From the NCBI RefSeq assembly GCF_037080055.1, contig NZ_JBAOJI010000003.1, forward strand, positions 124,001-188,000: 64,000 nt of DNA, in the 5' to 3' direction. This DNA comes from Halovenus sp037080055. Its GTDB lineage: Archaea > Halobacteriota > Halobacteria > Halobacteriales > Haloarculaceae. Under the pieces are notes generated by a model. It had not been told where the DNA came from. It did not search any database and was given only the letters and a program-made list of their open reading frames with translations. This document shows, piece by piece, positions 8,313 to 15,941 of the stretch. Each line of letters begins with the position of its first letter. Positions within the stretch are counted from its first letter, which is position 1. The position numbers and the translations under genes were made by a program.

Positions 8313-9236
8313 ATGAGCGAGGGGGTACCGAACGTGTTCGAGGATGTCGAACTCGCGGCGGTCCGATCCGCGCTGCTGGAGTGGTACCGCGAGGACCACC
8401 GCTCGTTCCCGTGGCGGGAGACGACCGATCCCTACGAGATTCTCGTCTCGGAGGTGATGAGCCAACAGACCCAACTCGGCCGAGTGGTCGAGGCCTGGGA
8501 GGACTTCCTCGACCGCTGGCCGACGACCGAAGACCTGGCCGCCGCAGAGCGAGCGGAGGTGGTCGCCTTCTGGAGCGATCACAGCCTCGGCTATAACAAC
8601 CGCGCGAAGTATCTCCACGAGGCCGCCGAACAGATCGAAACTGACTACGACGGCTCGTTCCCCGACTCGCCCGAGGAACTCTCCGAACTGATGGGGGTCG
8701 GTCCCTACACCGCAAACGCCGTCGCCTCCTTCGCGTTCAACAACGGCGACGCTGTCGTCGATACCAACGTCAAGCGAGTGCTCTACCGCGCGTTTGGCTG
8801 CCCGGACGACGCCGCCGCCTTCGAGCAGGCCGCGAACGAACTCATGCCGGCGGGCGAATCCCGGGACTGGAACAACGCGATCATGGAACTCGGCGGCGTC
8901 GCCTGCGGCCAGACGCCGGCCTGCGACGAGCAATCGTGTCCGTGGCGCGAGTACTGCGACGCGTATCACTCCGGAGATTTCACCGCGCCGGACGTGCCCG
9001 AACAGCCGGATTTCGAGGGCAGCAGGCGGCAGTTCCGCGGGCGCATCGTCAACACGCTGGGCGAGCACGACGAACTCGGGCTGGACGAACTCGGCCCCCG
9101 GATCCGCGTGGACTACCAGCCCGACGGGAACTACGGCCGGGAGTGGCTCCGGGATATCCTCACTGATCTCGCCGAGGACGAACTCCTCGAACTCGACGGA
9201 GAAGGTGACGAGACGGTCGCTCGACTCCGTCGATAG
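8313..9236 (+). CDS. mutY: A/G-specific adenine DNA glycosylase
   Basis: 307 residues. It removes adenine mispaired with 8-oxoguanine or G. Visible features are catalytic Glu47 in SEVMSQQTQ, the helix-hairpin-helix MGVGPYTANAVASF, catalytic Asp150 in AVVDTNVKRVL, and four cysteines (198, 204, 209, 215) for a 4Fe-4S cluster. Their spacing is x5-x4-x5, not the bacterial x6-x2-x5. The bacterial MutT-like C-terminal domain is replaced by a short winged-helix-like tail. The ATG at 8313 is preferred; a longer frame to 8109 gives an implausible extension. Confidence 0.92.
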   Translation: MSEGVPNVFEDVELAAVRSALLEWYREDHRSFPWRETTDPYEILVSEVMSQQTQLGRVVEAWEDFLDRWPTTEDLAAAERAEVVAFWSDHSLGYNNRAKYLHEAAEQIETDYDGSFPDSPEELSELMGVGPYTANAVASFAFNNGDAVVDTNVKRVLYRAFGCPDDAAAFEQAANELMPAGESRDWNNAIMELGGVACGQTPACDEQSCPWREYCDAYHSGDFTAPDVPEQPDFEGSRRQFRGRIVNTLGEHDELGLDELGPRIRVDYQPDGNYGREWLRDILTDLAEDELLELDGEGDETVARLRR

Positions 9237-9289
9237 CCGTGTGGTAGGTGGCCAGTAAATTCTTAACTCATTGGTAGAAATAGGCACAT

Positions 9290-9448
9290 ATGCTCAAGAA
9301 ACTGCTCGGTCTGCTGTGGTCCCTGCTCATGCTGCCGATCAGGCTGATTATGCTGCCGTTCAAAATCGTCTCGCTGGTACTCAGTCTCATCTTTTATGCG
9401 GCCCTCCTGCTGGCGATTGGCGGCGTTGCTTGGTTCGTCTTCCTCTAA
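9290..9448 (+). CDS. Small membrane protein, 52 residues
   Basis: Not in most ORF tracks because of its length. It begins MLKKLLGLLWSLLMLPIRLI and continues as hydrophobic sequence (IVSLVLSLIFYAALLLAIGG) with only five charged residues, all basic, near the N-terminus. That gives a positive-inside amphipathic helix plus one transmembrane helix. Upstream TTCTTAAC (about 9260-9267) is a plausible TATA element, 25-30 nt before the ATG. Its stop abuts the convergent stop of the zinc-ribbon membrane protein. Function unknown. Confidence 0.65.
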   Translation: MLKKLLGLLWSLLMLPIRLIMLPFKIVSLVLSLIFYAALLLAIGGVAWFVFL

Positions 9449-9745
9449 CTAGGACCAGCCGTCGGTTTCGCGCTGTTCAGTCCTCTCTTCTCGCGGTTCG
9501 GTGAGTCGTCGCCCGTCCCGCGGGCAATAGTCGTACTCGTCGTTGAGCGTCTGAAACCCGCACTGGGGGCACTCACGCTGGCGCTGTTGCCGGCGCTCGC
9601 CGTCGCCGAGATCTCGAAACAAGAAGGGGACGAACGGGACGAACAGAAAGAACAGAAACGTATCGAAATACACCCACAGCAGAACGCTAACGGCCAGACT
9701 GGCGGCTAATCCAGCGGCGGCAGTAAGCAGTCGTGAATCGACCAT
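9449..9745 (-). CDS. Membrane-anchored zinc-ribbon protein
   Basis: 98 residues. After MVDSRLL come two hydrophobic segments (AAAGLAASLAVSVLLWVYF and FLFFLFVPFVPFLF), then a basic linker and a C-terminal zinc ribbon CPQCGFQTLNDEYDYCPRDG. This domain plan is common among small haloarchaeal proteins of unknown role. I use the ATG at 9745; the frame is open further upstream but there it is a shadow of the neighbouring gene. Confidence 0.75.
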   Translation of the reverse strand: MVDSRLLTAAAGLAASLAVSVLLWVYFDTFLFFLFVPFVPFLFRDLGDGERRQQRQRECPQCGFQTLNDEYDYCPRDGRRLTEPREERTEQRETDGWS

Positions 9746-9791
9746 CAGTTTCTGGTAGCCGGCACGCAGCCATAGTGGTTCCGGGACCGCG

Positions 9792-10106
9792 TTACTTCTC
9801 AATCTCCGTTCGGACCTCGAAGTGGTCGGCGTGGTCGTCGAATCGCACGAGGAGTTCTCGGGCCTCCGGCGGGACGTGTGCCTCCTCGTAGTCCTCACCA
9901 GCGAACTGTTTGACGGCGTCAATCGACTCGAACCGCATCGCGGTGAGAAACTCCACCGCGTCGTCTCTCTCGCGTCGAAGGATACGGACGCCGCGGTACC
10001 CATCGATTTCCTCGGCCAGACCCGCGAAGATTTCCTCGCTGAGCAGTCGCTCGTACTCGTCGGCGTCTTCGGGTTCTGTCCACCCGTGCCAGAGTCGCTC
10101 GATCAT
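9792..10106 (-). CDS. Antibiotic-biosynthesis-monooxygenase-like (ferredoxin-like fold) protein
   Basis: 104 residues, MIERLWHGWTEPEDADEYER onward, with the later strand AVEFLTAMRFESIDAVKQFA. The pattern of an opening strand, a helix, GYRGVRILRRE, and AMRFESIDAVKQF is that of dimeric alpha/beta-barrel ABM/EthD-like proteins. These can be heme-degrading or simply ligand-binding; no active-site residue can be assigned. The ATG at 10106 is chosen over a longer frame that runs into the next gene. Confidence 0.65.
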   Translation of the reverse strand: MIERLWHGWTEPEDADEYERLLSEEIFAGLAEEIDGYRGVRILRRERDDAVEFLTAMRFESIDAVKQFAGEDYEEAHVPPEARELLVRFDDHADHFEVRTEIEK

Positions 10107-10168
10107 ACCACCCGGACGACCGAGACGAACGAAAAAGTACCGCACCGAAGACCGAAGCGAATGGGTCG

Positions 10169-12136
10169 CTACTCGCCCTCGAACTCGGGGTCGCGGTCCG
10201 CGGAGAAGGCTGCGACGCCTTCCATCATGTCGTCGGTCGTCAGCAGCAGGCCGAAGGCCTGGCTCTCCATTTCGAGGCCGGCGTCGAGGTCCTGATCCGC
10301 GCCCTCGTTCATGACGCGTTTGGCCTTGCGCAGTGCGATCGGCGGGCCGGAGACGAGGTCGTCGACAAACTCCTCGACGGTCTCGTCGTACTCCTCGCCG
10401 GAGGCCGCGCGGTTGATGAGTCCCCAATCCTGGGCGCGCTCGGCGGAGATGTGCTCGCCGCGGAAGACGAGTTCCTTCGCGCGAGCGTCCGAGAGGTTGC
10501 GGATGGTGCGCTGGGTACCACCGCCGCCCGGCAACAGACCGAGATCGATCTCCGGGAAGCCGAAGCGTGAATCATCGGTCGCGATGCGCAGGTCACAGGC
10601 CAGCGCAAGTTCGAGACCGCCACCGAGACAGAAGCCGTCGATCTTCGCGAGTGTCGGGCGCGGGTACTCAGCAACGGCCTTGAAGACTTCCGTCGGCTCG
10701 GAGTCTTTCGCGGGATCGGAGTCGCTGAATGCGGTGATGTCGGCACCAGCACAGAATGCCCGATCACCGGCACCCTCGAAGGTGACAGCACGAACCTCTT
10801 CGTCGTCGACGGAGTCGAGCAGGTCGACGACGGCGTCCATCAGATCCGGCGACAGGGAGTTCAGCTGTGCGGGGCGGTCGAGTTCGATTTCGAGCAGTCC
10901 GTCCTCGCCCAGGTCGTAGTTGATCGTGTGGTAGTCGCCGAGACCGCCGTCGGTGTCGTACTCGAAGAAGCCTTTGCCGGCGTCGCGGCCGGTGTTGCCG
11001 TCTTCGACCAGATCGACGAGATACTGCGAGGGTTCGTAGCGGCCTTCGCCGTGTTCGTCGCCGTATTTCTCGTCGAGTTCTTCGAGTTTCTCGACGATGG
11101 TGTCGAGGCCGGTCTTGTCGGCGCGTCGGCACGGTCCTTCGGGGAAGCCGGCACCGAGGCGGAGGCCAGTGTCGATGGCTTCCGCGGTCGCCACGTCGTT
11201 TTCGATGAGTTCCGCGGCGCGGTTGACAATCACGGACTCGATGCGAAGCCAGTCGAAGTCGTCAGTGGCGTCGGTGGGTTCGTAGTCGGCACCGCCTTCC
11301 TCGTAGTCGTAGTATCCTTCGCCGGTCTTCTGACCGAGATCGCCAGCGTCGACTTTCTCCTGAACGATCGGCGGGATCGGCATGCCCGCTTCCTCACGGA
11401 CGTGGTAACCGATGTCGATGCCGGTCATATCACCGAGTTCGAACGGTCCCATCGGGTAGCCGCGCTGGGCCATCGACGCGTCGGCCTCTTTGATCGTGGC
11501 GAGATCCTCGGAGACCATCCAGGCAGCCTCGCCGCCGAACGGACCGAGAACAGTGTTGACGACGAAGCCCTGCACGTCCTTCCGGACGTAGATCGGCGTC
11601 TTGTCGATTGACTCGATGAATTCGTAGGCTTCCTCTGCGGTCTCGTCGGTGGTCTCGCTGCCGTAGATCACTTCGACGAGATCCATCTGGACTGGCGGGT
11701 TGAAGAAGTGAAGTCCGACGACACTCTCCGGTCGCTCGGTCGCGGAGGCGATCTCCGTGATCGACAGCGACGACGTGTTCGACGCAAGCAATGCGTCGTC
11801 GTCGGCCATCTCGTCGAGGTCGCCGAAGATGTCCTTCTTGAGGTCCATCTGCTCCGGCGCGGCCTCAATGACCATGTCAGCGCCCGCAACCGCTCCTTCG
11901 AGGTCGACCGTCGTCGAGATGCGGTCGAGCACGTCGTCGGGGTCCTGATCGATCAGGCCCTTCTCGTCGAGTTTCTCTAGTGACCACTCGATGTCGTCGT
12001 AGCCGTCCTGGACGATGTCGTCTTCGATGTCCCGCATCGTCACGTCGTACCCGGCCAGGGCGACGACCTCTGTGATTCCGTGTCCCATACTACCTGCACC
12101 CAACACCGTGACGGTGTCGATACTGTCTATTGTCAC
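10169..12136 (-). CDS. 3-hydroxyacyl-CoA dehydrogenase / enoyl-CoA hydratase fusion
   Basis: 655 residues. The N-terminal half is an NAD-dependent 3-hydroxyacyl-CoA dehydrogenase (Rossmann motif VLGAGSMGHG; catalytic-region FNPPVQMDLVEVI; C-terminal domain repeated to about residue 370). The C-terminal half is a crotonase: oxyanion segment DRAFCAGADI and GFCLGGGLELALACDLR, with catalytic-region FGFPEIDLGLLPGGGGTQR. The domain order is the reverse of bacterial FadB, as usual in archaea. It catalyses two consecutive beta-oxidation steps. The start is the GTG at 12136, about 29 nt after the TATA at 12161-12169. It is divergent from the MaoC genes. Confidence 0.93.
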   Translation of the reverse strand: MTIDSIDTVTVLGAGSMGHGITEVVALAGYDVTMRDIEDDIVQDGYDDIEWSLEKLDEKGLIDQDPDDVLDRISTTVDLEGAVAGADMVIEAAPEQMDLKKDIFGDLDEMADDDALLASNTSSLSITEIASATERPESVVGLHFFNPPVQMDLVEVIYGSETTDETAEEAYEFIESIDKTPIYVRKDVQGFVVNTVLGPFGGEAAWMVSEDLATIKEADASMAQRGYPMGPFELGDMTGIDIGYHVREEAGMPIPPIVQEKVDAGDLGQKTGEGYYDYEEGGADYEPTDATDDFDWLRIESVIVNRAAELIENDVATAEAIDTGLRLGAGFPEGPCRRADKTGLDTIVEKLEELDEKYGDEHGEGRYEPSQYLVDLVEDGNTGRDAGKGFFEYDTDGGLGDYHTINYDLGEDGLLEIELDRPAQLNSLSPDLMDAVVDLLDSVDDEEVRAVTFEGAGDRAFCAGADITAFSDSDPAKDSEPTEVFKAVAEYPRPTLAKIDGFCLGGGLELALACDLRIATDDSRFGFPEIDLGLLPGGGGTQRTIRNLSDARAKELVFRGEHISAERAQDWGLINRAASGEEYDETVEEFVDDLVSGPPIALRKAKRVMNEGADQDLDAGLEMESQAFGLLLTTDDMMEGVAAFSADRDPEFEGE

Positions 12137-12160
12137 GTCTGTTGGGTTCTCACGAAACCA

Positions 12161-12169
12161 ATATTAAAA
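12161..12169 (-). promoter_or_regulatory. TATA element for the dehydrogenase/hydratase fusion gene
   Basis: On the minus strand the sequence reads TTTTAATAT, centred about 29 nt before the GTG start at 12136. That spacing fits leaderless transcription and supports the GTG as the start. Confidence 0.6.
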
Positions 12170-12253
12170 CATCGGTCCGAACTCGCTTACATTGCTCAGA
12201 CATCTCGGGTCAGGAACAATAGAGTCAACAGGGTGGGGCCTCCATCTGCTCCT

Positions 12254-12757
12254 ATGCCAGCCAAATCGATGGACGAACTGGAATCGCTGGTCGGGACTTC
12301 GGTCGTCACGGTCGAAGACTTCGAGATCGAAGCCGGCAAAGTCGAGGAGTTCGCACGCTCCGTCAAGGACGACGACCCGGTCTACCGGGACGAGGAGGTC
12401 GCCGAGGAACGCGGTTTCGAGTCGATTCCCGCGCCGCTGACCTTCGAGCGCGTCTCGATGTTTCCCCGCTATCGGACCGTCGAAAAGTACGGCATCGACC
12501 TCGGCTTTCAGGAGGAGTACACCATCCACGGCGAGCAGGAGTACGAGTACGAGCGTCCGCTGGTCGTCGGCGACGTGCTGACGGGGACCACCACGCTCGC
12601 GGAGATTTACGAGCGCAACGGCAAACGCGGCGGGACGATGACCTTCGCCGTGCTGGAGACGGAGTACACCGACGAAGACGATGAAGTGGTCCTGACAGCG
12701 CGGTCGACGGCAATCGAGACTGCGGGAGCGATCCAGGGAGGTGACGACGATGAGTGA
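12254..12757 (+). CDS. MaoC-like dehydratase, non-catalytic (HadA/HadC-type) subunit
   Basis: 167 residues, single hot-dog domain. It resembles the N-terminal MaoC-dehydratase (FAS1-DH) class: EEFARSVKDDDPVYRDEEVA, then TFERVSMFP and YEYERPLVVGDVLTGTTTLA. At the place of the R-hydratase catalytic Asp...His signature the sequence reads DDDPVYRD, without the His. In mycobacterial HadAB such a subunit pairs with a catalytic MaoC subunit to widen the substrate tunnel. The following gene is that catalytic partner, with an 8-base overlap. So a heterodimeric hydratase is the likely product, by inference. Confidence 0.8.
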   Translation: MPAKSMDELESLVGTSVVTVEDFEIEAGKVEEFARSVKDDDPVYRDEEVAEERGFESIPAPLTFERVSMFPRYRTVEKYGIDLGFQEEYTIHGEQEYEYERPLVVGDVLTGTTTLAEIYERNGKRGGTMTFAVLETEYTDEDDEVVLTARSTAIETAGAIQGGDDDE

Positions 12758-13184
12758 ACCAGACGTGCCGGTCGCGGCCGAACTGGAAGTCGGTGACACC
12801 GGGCCGGAACCGCAGATCGAGGAGATCGAACGTCGGGATTTCGTCAAGTACGCCGGCGCGAGCGGCGACTTCAACCCGATCCACTACGATCAGCGGTTGG
12901 CGAACATGGCGGGCTACGACGGCGTCTTCGCACAGGGGATGCTCACCTCCGGATTCGCGGTGCAGGCGGTCACGAACTGGTTCGGCATCGAGAACATCGA
13001 CTCCTACGGCGTGCGCTTCGAGTCGCAGGTCTGGCCCGACGACACCGTGACGGCCGTCGCGGAGATTGTCGACATTGAGGTCGACGGTGACGAGGCGACC
13101 GTCGAGACGGAGCTTTCGGTGACGAATCATGAAGACGAGGTGGTGCTGAGCGGCGAGGCGACGGCGACGATTCCGGCTGAATAG
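12750..13184 (+). CDS. MaoC-like hydratase, catalytic (HadB-type) subunit
   Basis: 144 residues. The R-specific hydratase signature is present: YAGASGDFNPIHYDQRLA, with the catalytic Asp and His, followed by FAQGMLTSGFAV. It adds water to trans-2-enoyl-thioesters to give R-3-hydroxyacyl products. The ATG at 12750 is used because it overlaps the upstream stop by eight bases; a GTG at 12741 would add three residues. Alongside the fusion dehydrogenase and acyl-CoA dehydrogenase it suggests fatty-acid or polyhydroxyalkanoate metabolism. Confidence 0.88.
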   Translation: MSEPDVPVAAELEVGDTGPEPQIEEIERRDFVKYAGASGDFNPIHYDQRLANMAGYDGVFAQGMLTSGFAVQAVTNWFGIENIDSYGVRFESQVWPDDTVTAVAEIVDIEVDGDEATVETELSVTNHEDEVVLSGEATATIPAE

Positions 13185-13310
13185 CCAGTCTGGTTCCGTC
13201 CACACAGTCCGTTGCGCGCCTACTGCTGGAAAGCCAAACGGATGCTTTCCTGAACACCGTCGCCGAGAGAAACCTCCTAGGTTTAAGTTGTTGTCCGTCC
13301 CTGTTCTGGT

Positions 13311-14558
13311 ATGGAGTATCACGACTCCGAGAAAGCGAAAGAGGTGGCGAGCAGGGTTGAGGCGTTCATGGACGAGGAGGTGATCCCGCGCGAGCGACAG
13401 GCGCTGCAGAATCGGGATCCGGTGACCATCGACGAGATGGAAGACTTCTGGGAGCAGGCCAAGGACCGGAATCTGTTCGCACCGCAGGTTCCCGAGGAGT
13501 ACGGCGGACAGGGACTGGACTTCAGCGACATGCTGCCCTCCTTCGAGCAGGTCGGTCGGTCGATGCTCGGTGCGATGTCGATTCGCGCCCACGCCCCGCA
13601 GGAAGGCAACATGCACACACTGGAGGCAGTCGGCTCCGAGGAGCAGAAAGAGGAGTATCTGCGACCACTCGTACAGGGTGACATCTCCTCTGGCTTCGCG
13701 ATGACCGAACCGCAGCAGGGGGCCGGTTCGGATCCGAAGATGCTCAAGACGACCGCCAAGAAGGACGGCGACGAGTGGGTCATCAACGGCCACAAGTGGT
13801 GGACCTCAGACGGCTACGACGCCGACTTCCTCCTGGTGATGGCGCGTACTGATCTGGACAAACACCCATACGAGGGCACGTCGATCATCCTCGTGCCGAC
13901 CGACGCCGACGGCGTCGAGTGCGTGCGGGACATTCCGCACCTCGGCCACTTCGAGGACATGATGGACATCCAGCGCGGCCACGCCGAATTCAAGTTCCAC
14001 AACGTCCGTGTGCCGGTCGAGAACACCGTCGGCGCGGAGGGGGCTGGCTTCGCCATCGCGCAGATGCGACTCGGCGGCGGTCGACTGACTCACTGTATGC
14101 GCTACTCCGGCATGGCGATGCGCTCGCTCAACATCGCCAAGGCGTACATCCAGCACCGCGAAGGCTTCGGCGGCAGCATCTCCGAGAAGCAGGCGCTGCG
14201 ACACCGCATCGCCGACGCGGAGACGAACCTCCACGCCGCGCGAACGATGGTCCGTCACGCGGCCCGCGAACTCGACCGGAGCGAGGCCCGCGTCGAGGTT
14301 GCGATGGCGAAGACCTTCACTGCCAACGTGACCACCGAGGCTGTCGATCTGGCGCTGCAGGCCTGCGGTGGCAACGGGATCGGTAAGGATCTACCGATCG
14401 CGTACTTCTACGAGTCGATCCGGCCGTTCCGCATCGTCGACGGCACCGACGAGGTCCACCGCCGGACCATCGCTCGGGACTCCTTCGAGGATGTCAACGA
14501 CGAGGATCTGGAGAACATCATCCAGTTCGATCCGGAACTCGACAAAACCGACGAGTAA
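13311..14558 (+). CDS. Acyl-CoA dehydrogenase (ACAD10/11-like)
   Basis: 415 residues. FAD-dependent alpha,beta-dehydrogenation of acyl-CoA. Features include the FAD/substrate loop FAMTEPQQGAGSDPKML, INGHKWWTSDGYDADF, and the C-terminal LQACGGNGIGKDLPIAYFYE. The motif around the usual catalytic base reads RIVDGTDEVHRRTI, so the Glu of EGTxE-type enzymes is replaced by Asp, as in ACAD10/11-like proteins. It follows the hydratase pair after 126 bp. Electron-transfer flavoprotein is not in the window. Confidence 0.92.
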   Translation: MEYHDSEKAKEVASRVEAFMDEEVIPRERQALQNRDPVTIDEMEDFWEQAKDRNLFAPQVPEEYGGQGLDFSDMLPSFEQVGRSMLGAMSIRAHAPQEGNMHTLEAVGSEEQKEEYLRPLVQGDISSGFAMTEPQQGAGSDPKMLKTTAKKDGDEWVINGHKWWTSDGYDADFLLVMARTDLDKHPYEGTSIILVPTDADGVECVRDIPHLGHFEDMMDIQRGHAEFKFHNVRVPVENTVGAEGAGFAIAQMRLGGGRLTHCMRYSGMAMRSLNIAKAYIQHREGFGGSISEKQALRHRIADAETNLHAARTMVRHAARELDRSEARVEVAMAKTFTANVTTEAVDLALQACGGNGIGKDLPIAYFYESIRPFRIVDGTDEVHRRTIARDSFEDVNDEDLENIIQFDPELDKTDE

Positions 14559-14586
14559 CGACCACGATCCGGTCGCGTTCGCGTCG

Positions 14587-14928
14587 TTACTCTTCGAGAA
14601 TCGTCGTCGACGTTCCGTACTGACGGTCTGCCCACGCTTCGAGCGCGTCGATAATTTCCGCCCGGAGCGTCTGTTTTTGCTCTGCAGGTAGTCCTTCGAG
14701 CGTCCCCGTTTCGGGAGCTTCGTCGACGATTTCCCAGTGATCAGCGGTGTCGTCGTAGCCAACGCCCCGGAACTGCTCGGCACCCTCGATGAGCATCGTG
14801 CAGACGTGTTGGCTCCCATCGCGCTCGACGACTGCAACCGGGAGGAACCGACCGTCTCGGTTCGAGAGCTGTTCAGCAACCGACAGCGGCAACGGCTGGG
14901 AGGGGAGTGCGTCCGCAAACTCAGTCAT
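14587..14928 (-). CDS. Haloarchaeal conserved hypothetical protein
   Basis: 113 residues, acidic, soluble. It opens MTEFADALPSQPLPLSVAEQ and has a central beta part (GRFLPVAVVERDGSQHVCTM) with a helical end (TLRAEIIDALEAWADRQYG). No known domain is recognised. It is convergent with the acyl-CoA dehydrogenase gene and divergent from the small membrane protein at 15035. Confidence 0.55.
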   Translation of the reverse strand: MTEFADALPSQPLPLSVAEQLSNRDGRFLPVAVVERDGSQHVCTMLIEGAEQFRGVGYDDTADHWEIVDEAPETGTLEGLPAEQKQTLRAEIIDALEAWADRQYGTSTTILEE

Positions 14929-15034
14929 GGCTGGGATTTCTCGACTTTCGTTTGTGATGGTACCGACCGTTTTCAGTCGCTGGGAGTCTTCAGGAGACCC
15001 AGCGAGCAGCCCACAGGTAATTCTGTAAGAATAT

Positions 15035-15346
15035 ATGCGCGCGGTGAGCGCGTTCTTTACGACGTTGATCGTCGGCGCGCTGCTGGTCGCGTTCGCTCCT
15101 GACTACACCGAACGGATGATCGACGATGTCTTCGAGGATCCCGTCGGGCCGTTTCTGTACGGGATCATGATCCTGCTGATACTGGTCGTTCTGATCGTTT
15201 TGCTCGTCATCTCGATAATCGGGACTCTGTTCGTCATCCCGCTGGCGATCATCGCCGGACTGGCGCTGAGCGGCATCGGTGGCCTCATCTCGTTTGTCTT
15301 CGGCGCGCTCGGGTTCGGGACGATTCTGGACGACCGATACAACTGA
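15035..15346 (+). CDS. Small integral membrane protein, unknown
   Basis: 103 residues with an N-terminal hydrophobic helix (FFTTLIVGALLVAFA), a short acidic loop (TERMIDDVFEDPVGPFLYG) and two further long hydrophobic helices (MILLILVVLIVLLVISIIGT and IIAGLALSGIGGLISFVFGA). No family is recognised. ATG at 15035 follows an AT-rich stretch (GTAATTCTGTAAG at 15017-15029). It sits alone upstream of tfe. Confidence 0.6.
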   Translation: MRAVSAFFTTLIVGALLVAFAPDYTERMIDDVFEDPVGPFLYGIMILLILVVLIVLLVISIIGTLFVIPLAIIAGLALSGIGGLISFVFGALGFGTILDDRYN

Positions 15347-15374
15347 GCGGCGACCGGTGCCACCCTATCCGATG

Positions 15375-15381
15375 CTTTTAA
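15375..15381 (+). promoter_or_regulatory. TATA element for tfe
   Basis: CTTTTAA, 27-33 nt before the ATG at 15408, fits a leaderless start of the tfe-DUF2110 transcript. Confidence 0.55.
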
Positions 15382-15407
15382 CCGGATGACACTCCGACCT
15401 TTGGGCA

Positions 15408-15941
15408 ATGGCTTTTGAGGAACTGCTCGAAGATCCAGTCATCCAGAAATACCTCCACGAACTCGTCGGACCGAAGGGGATGCCAGTCGCGGCAGCACCG
15501 CCGGACGGCGAGGTTACCGACGAGGAACTGGCCGAGGAACTCGGACTCGAGCTCAACGACGTTCGCCGGGCGCTCTTTATTCTCTACGAGAACGATTTGG
15601 CGAGCTACCGGCGGCTCCGAGACGAGGACTCCGGCTGGCTCACCTACCTCTGGACGTTCGAGTACGAGGAGATTCCCGAACAGCTCGAATCCGAGATGCA
15701 TCGTCTACTCGCCGCACTCGAAGCCCGCTACGAGTACGAGATGGAAAACGAGTTCTACCTCTCCGAGGAAGCGGGGATCCGCTTCGAGTTCGGCGAGGCG
15801 ATGGAGTTCGGTTTCCAGTGTCCGGAGACGGGCGCGGAACTGCAGCCGATGGAGAACACCCGTCTGATCGAGGCGATGGAAGAACGGATCGAACGACTCC
15901 GTGACGAACTCGGCGTCGAAACTGCTGAGGTCGAGGTCTGA
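15408..15941 (+). CDS. tfe: Transcription initiation factor TFE (alpha), zinc-ribbon ligands mostly lost
   Basis: 177 residues. TFE stabilises the open RNA polymerase complex. The N-terminal winged helix (GEVTDEELAEELGLELNDVR, RRALFILYENDL) and the linker helix are standard. The C-terminal ribbon keeps the scaffold FYLSEEAGIRFEFGEAMEFG but only one of the four cysteines: expected positions 119, 122, 138 and 141 are Ser, Ala, Cys and Thr. A zinc site therefore cannot form in the usual way. The stop shares a base with the next ATG (TGATG), giving a tfe-DUF2110 unit. Confidence 0.93.
   Translation: MAFEELLEDPVIQKYLHELVGPKGMPVAAAPPDGEVTDEELAEELGLELNDVRRALFILYENDLASYRRLRDEDSGWLTYLWTFEYEEIPEQLESEMHRLLAALEARYEYEMENEFYLSEEAGIRFEFGEAMEFGFQCPETGAELQPMENTRLIEAMEERIERLRDELGVETAEVEV

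Noticed and set aside
12363..13793. 476-residue antisense frame across the MaoC and acyl-CoA dehydrogenase genes
   Set aside because: Overlaps three well-supported genes and has no recognisable domain; typical haloarchaeal antisense shadow.
15800..15860. TFE ligand loss as a sequencing artefact
   Set aside because: Three separate codon changes with an intact frame and intact neighbours; a single error cannot explain them.
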